Shown here: piece after piece, positions 6,583-6,987 of the stretch
Layout of the letters: each line of letters starts with the position of its first letter
How positions within the stretch are numbered: the stretch's first letter is position 1
NCBI GenBank assembly: GCA_007127255.1
Contig: SKZS01000202.1
Span: 1-6,987, forward strand
Direction of reading: 5' to 3'
DNA from: Syntrophomonadaceae bacterium
Lineage (GTDB): Bacteria > Bacillota > Dethiobacteria > DTU022
DNA: 6,987 bases
Notes under the pieces: generated by a model
Databases searched by the model: none
What the model was told of the DNA's origin: nothing
The model's input: only the letters and a program-made list of their open reading frames with translations
Position numbers and translations under genes: made by a program

Positions 6583-6987
6583 TTATTTGCCAAGCTCATT
6601 AATTATTTCTGTAATGTCTGGTAGTTCACTGATTGGGTAGATCTTCATGAATATTACTTTTCCCTCTTCACTGATAATGATATTGGCCCGTTCGGAAATA
6701 CCTTTGTCTTCTTTGAAAATGCCGTAATCTGCAGCTACCTGTCCGTGAGTCCAGAAATCACAAAGCAAACTGGTTTTTTCGATACCAAGCTCTTTGGCCC
6801 AGGCTTTCTTGCAGGGACCCGGATCAACACTTATGCCCAGGGGAACTGTGTTTAATTCTGCAAATTTTTCTAAATTAGCTTCCAGCGATTTCATCTGCTC
6901 GGCACATACCCTTGTCCAGGCCAGGGGGTGAAAGGAAAGCAGGATTTTTTTGCCCGAGAGGCTCCGCAGGGATATTTCCTGATCATT
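6583..6987 (-). CDS. Peroxiredoxin (AhpC/TSA family), 5' end outside the window
   Basis: The open frame runs to the window edge without a stop, so 134 residues of the C-terminal part are visible and roughly 20-30 N-terminal residues are missing. The ATG at 6894 is internal, because the catalytic region lies upstream of it. Reading in from the edge, the protein has ISLRSLSGKKILLSFHPLAW followed by TRVCAEQMKSLE, which contains the peroxiredoxin active site P-x-x-x-T-x-x-C with peroxidatic Cys at visible residue 28. The fold continues with LGISVDPGPCKKAWAKELGI, LLCDFW, and ISERANIIISEEGKVIF, whose Arg is expected to help activate the cysteine. Two further cysteines (DPGPC, LLCDF) are candidate resolving residues. 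The protein reduces peroxides in the cytoplasm. It is the first visible gene of a leftward pair with the photolyase, 22 nt away, which suggests a joint oxidative and light-damage response. The subfamily (BCP/PrxQ-like or another) is not certain. Confidence 0.88.
   Translation of the reverse strand, partial: NDQEISLRSLSGKKILLSFHPLAWTRVCAEQMKSLEANLEKFAELNTVPLGISVDPGPCKKAWAKELGIEKTSLLCDFWTHGQVAADYGIFKEDKGISERANIIISEEGKVIFMKIYPISELPDITEIINELGK

Noticed and set aside
6561..6599. Longer photolyase starting at ATG 6599
   Set aside because: There is no Shine-Dalgarno ahead of it and a 17-nt overlap with the peroxiredoxin gene. The 13 extra residues are not part of the class II domain. It remains possible but is less likely than ATG 6560.

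Overview
The window looks like a chromosomal segment of a low-to-mid GC Gram-positive bacterium. The most likely source is an anaerobic or syntrophic member of the Clostridia (Bacillota). This rests on strong AGGAGG-type ribosome sites, GTG and ATG starts, a YckD/DUF2680-type secreted protein, a PhoB-type two-component pair, a class II photolyase and the overall style of the proteins. No rRNA, tRNA, CRISPR array or intact mobile element is visible. The taxonomic call is inference.

Layout, left to right. (1) 1-113: a short regulatory region with an 8-bp inverted repeat and an extended -10 promoter. (2) 114-1457 (+): a divergent NCS2-type nucleobase permease of the YbbY/YwdJ type. (3) 1458-1580: an AT-rich promoter region with 11-bp-phased TTCAYW repeats. 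(4) 1581-1898 (+): a small secreted helical protein resembling DUF2680/YckD, closed by a good intrinsic terminator (1993-2023). (5) 2074-2769 and 2756-4234 (+): an overlapping OmpR/PhoB-type response regulator and a HAMP-containing histidine kinase. (6) 4242-4393: a decayed fragment of a P-type cation ATPase, recognisable by its GDGIND hinge motif. (7) 4447-5163 (+): a protein with the spermidine-synthase/class I methyltransferase fold but without the usual spermidine synthase active-site motif, apparently transcribed with almost no leader. (8) 5182-5220: a long hairpin between convergent genes, with the photolyase stop codon in its loop. (9) 5202-6560 (-) class II CPD photolyase and 6583-6987 (-) a peroxiredoxin cut by the window edge. 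These last two form a short operon read leftward.

How the genes may work together. The secreted small protein and the two-component system look like an envelope-stress or metal-sensing module. Topologically this resembles a small periplasmic helical protein beside CpxRA or ZraSR in Proteobacteria. The ATPase remnant directly downstream suggests that a cation pump once belonged to the same locus. The leftward pair protects against peroxide and repairs UV damage. The permease and the SpeE-like protein have no visible functional link to the rest. The most notable items are the ATPase remnant, the possible DUF2680/two-component module with phased repeats in its promoter, and the departures from family signature residues in the permease and the SpeE-like protein.
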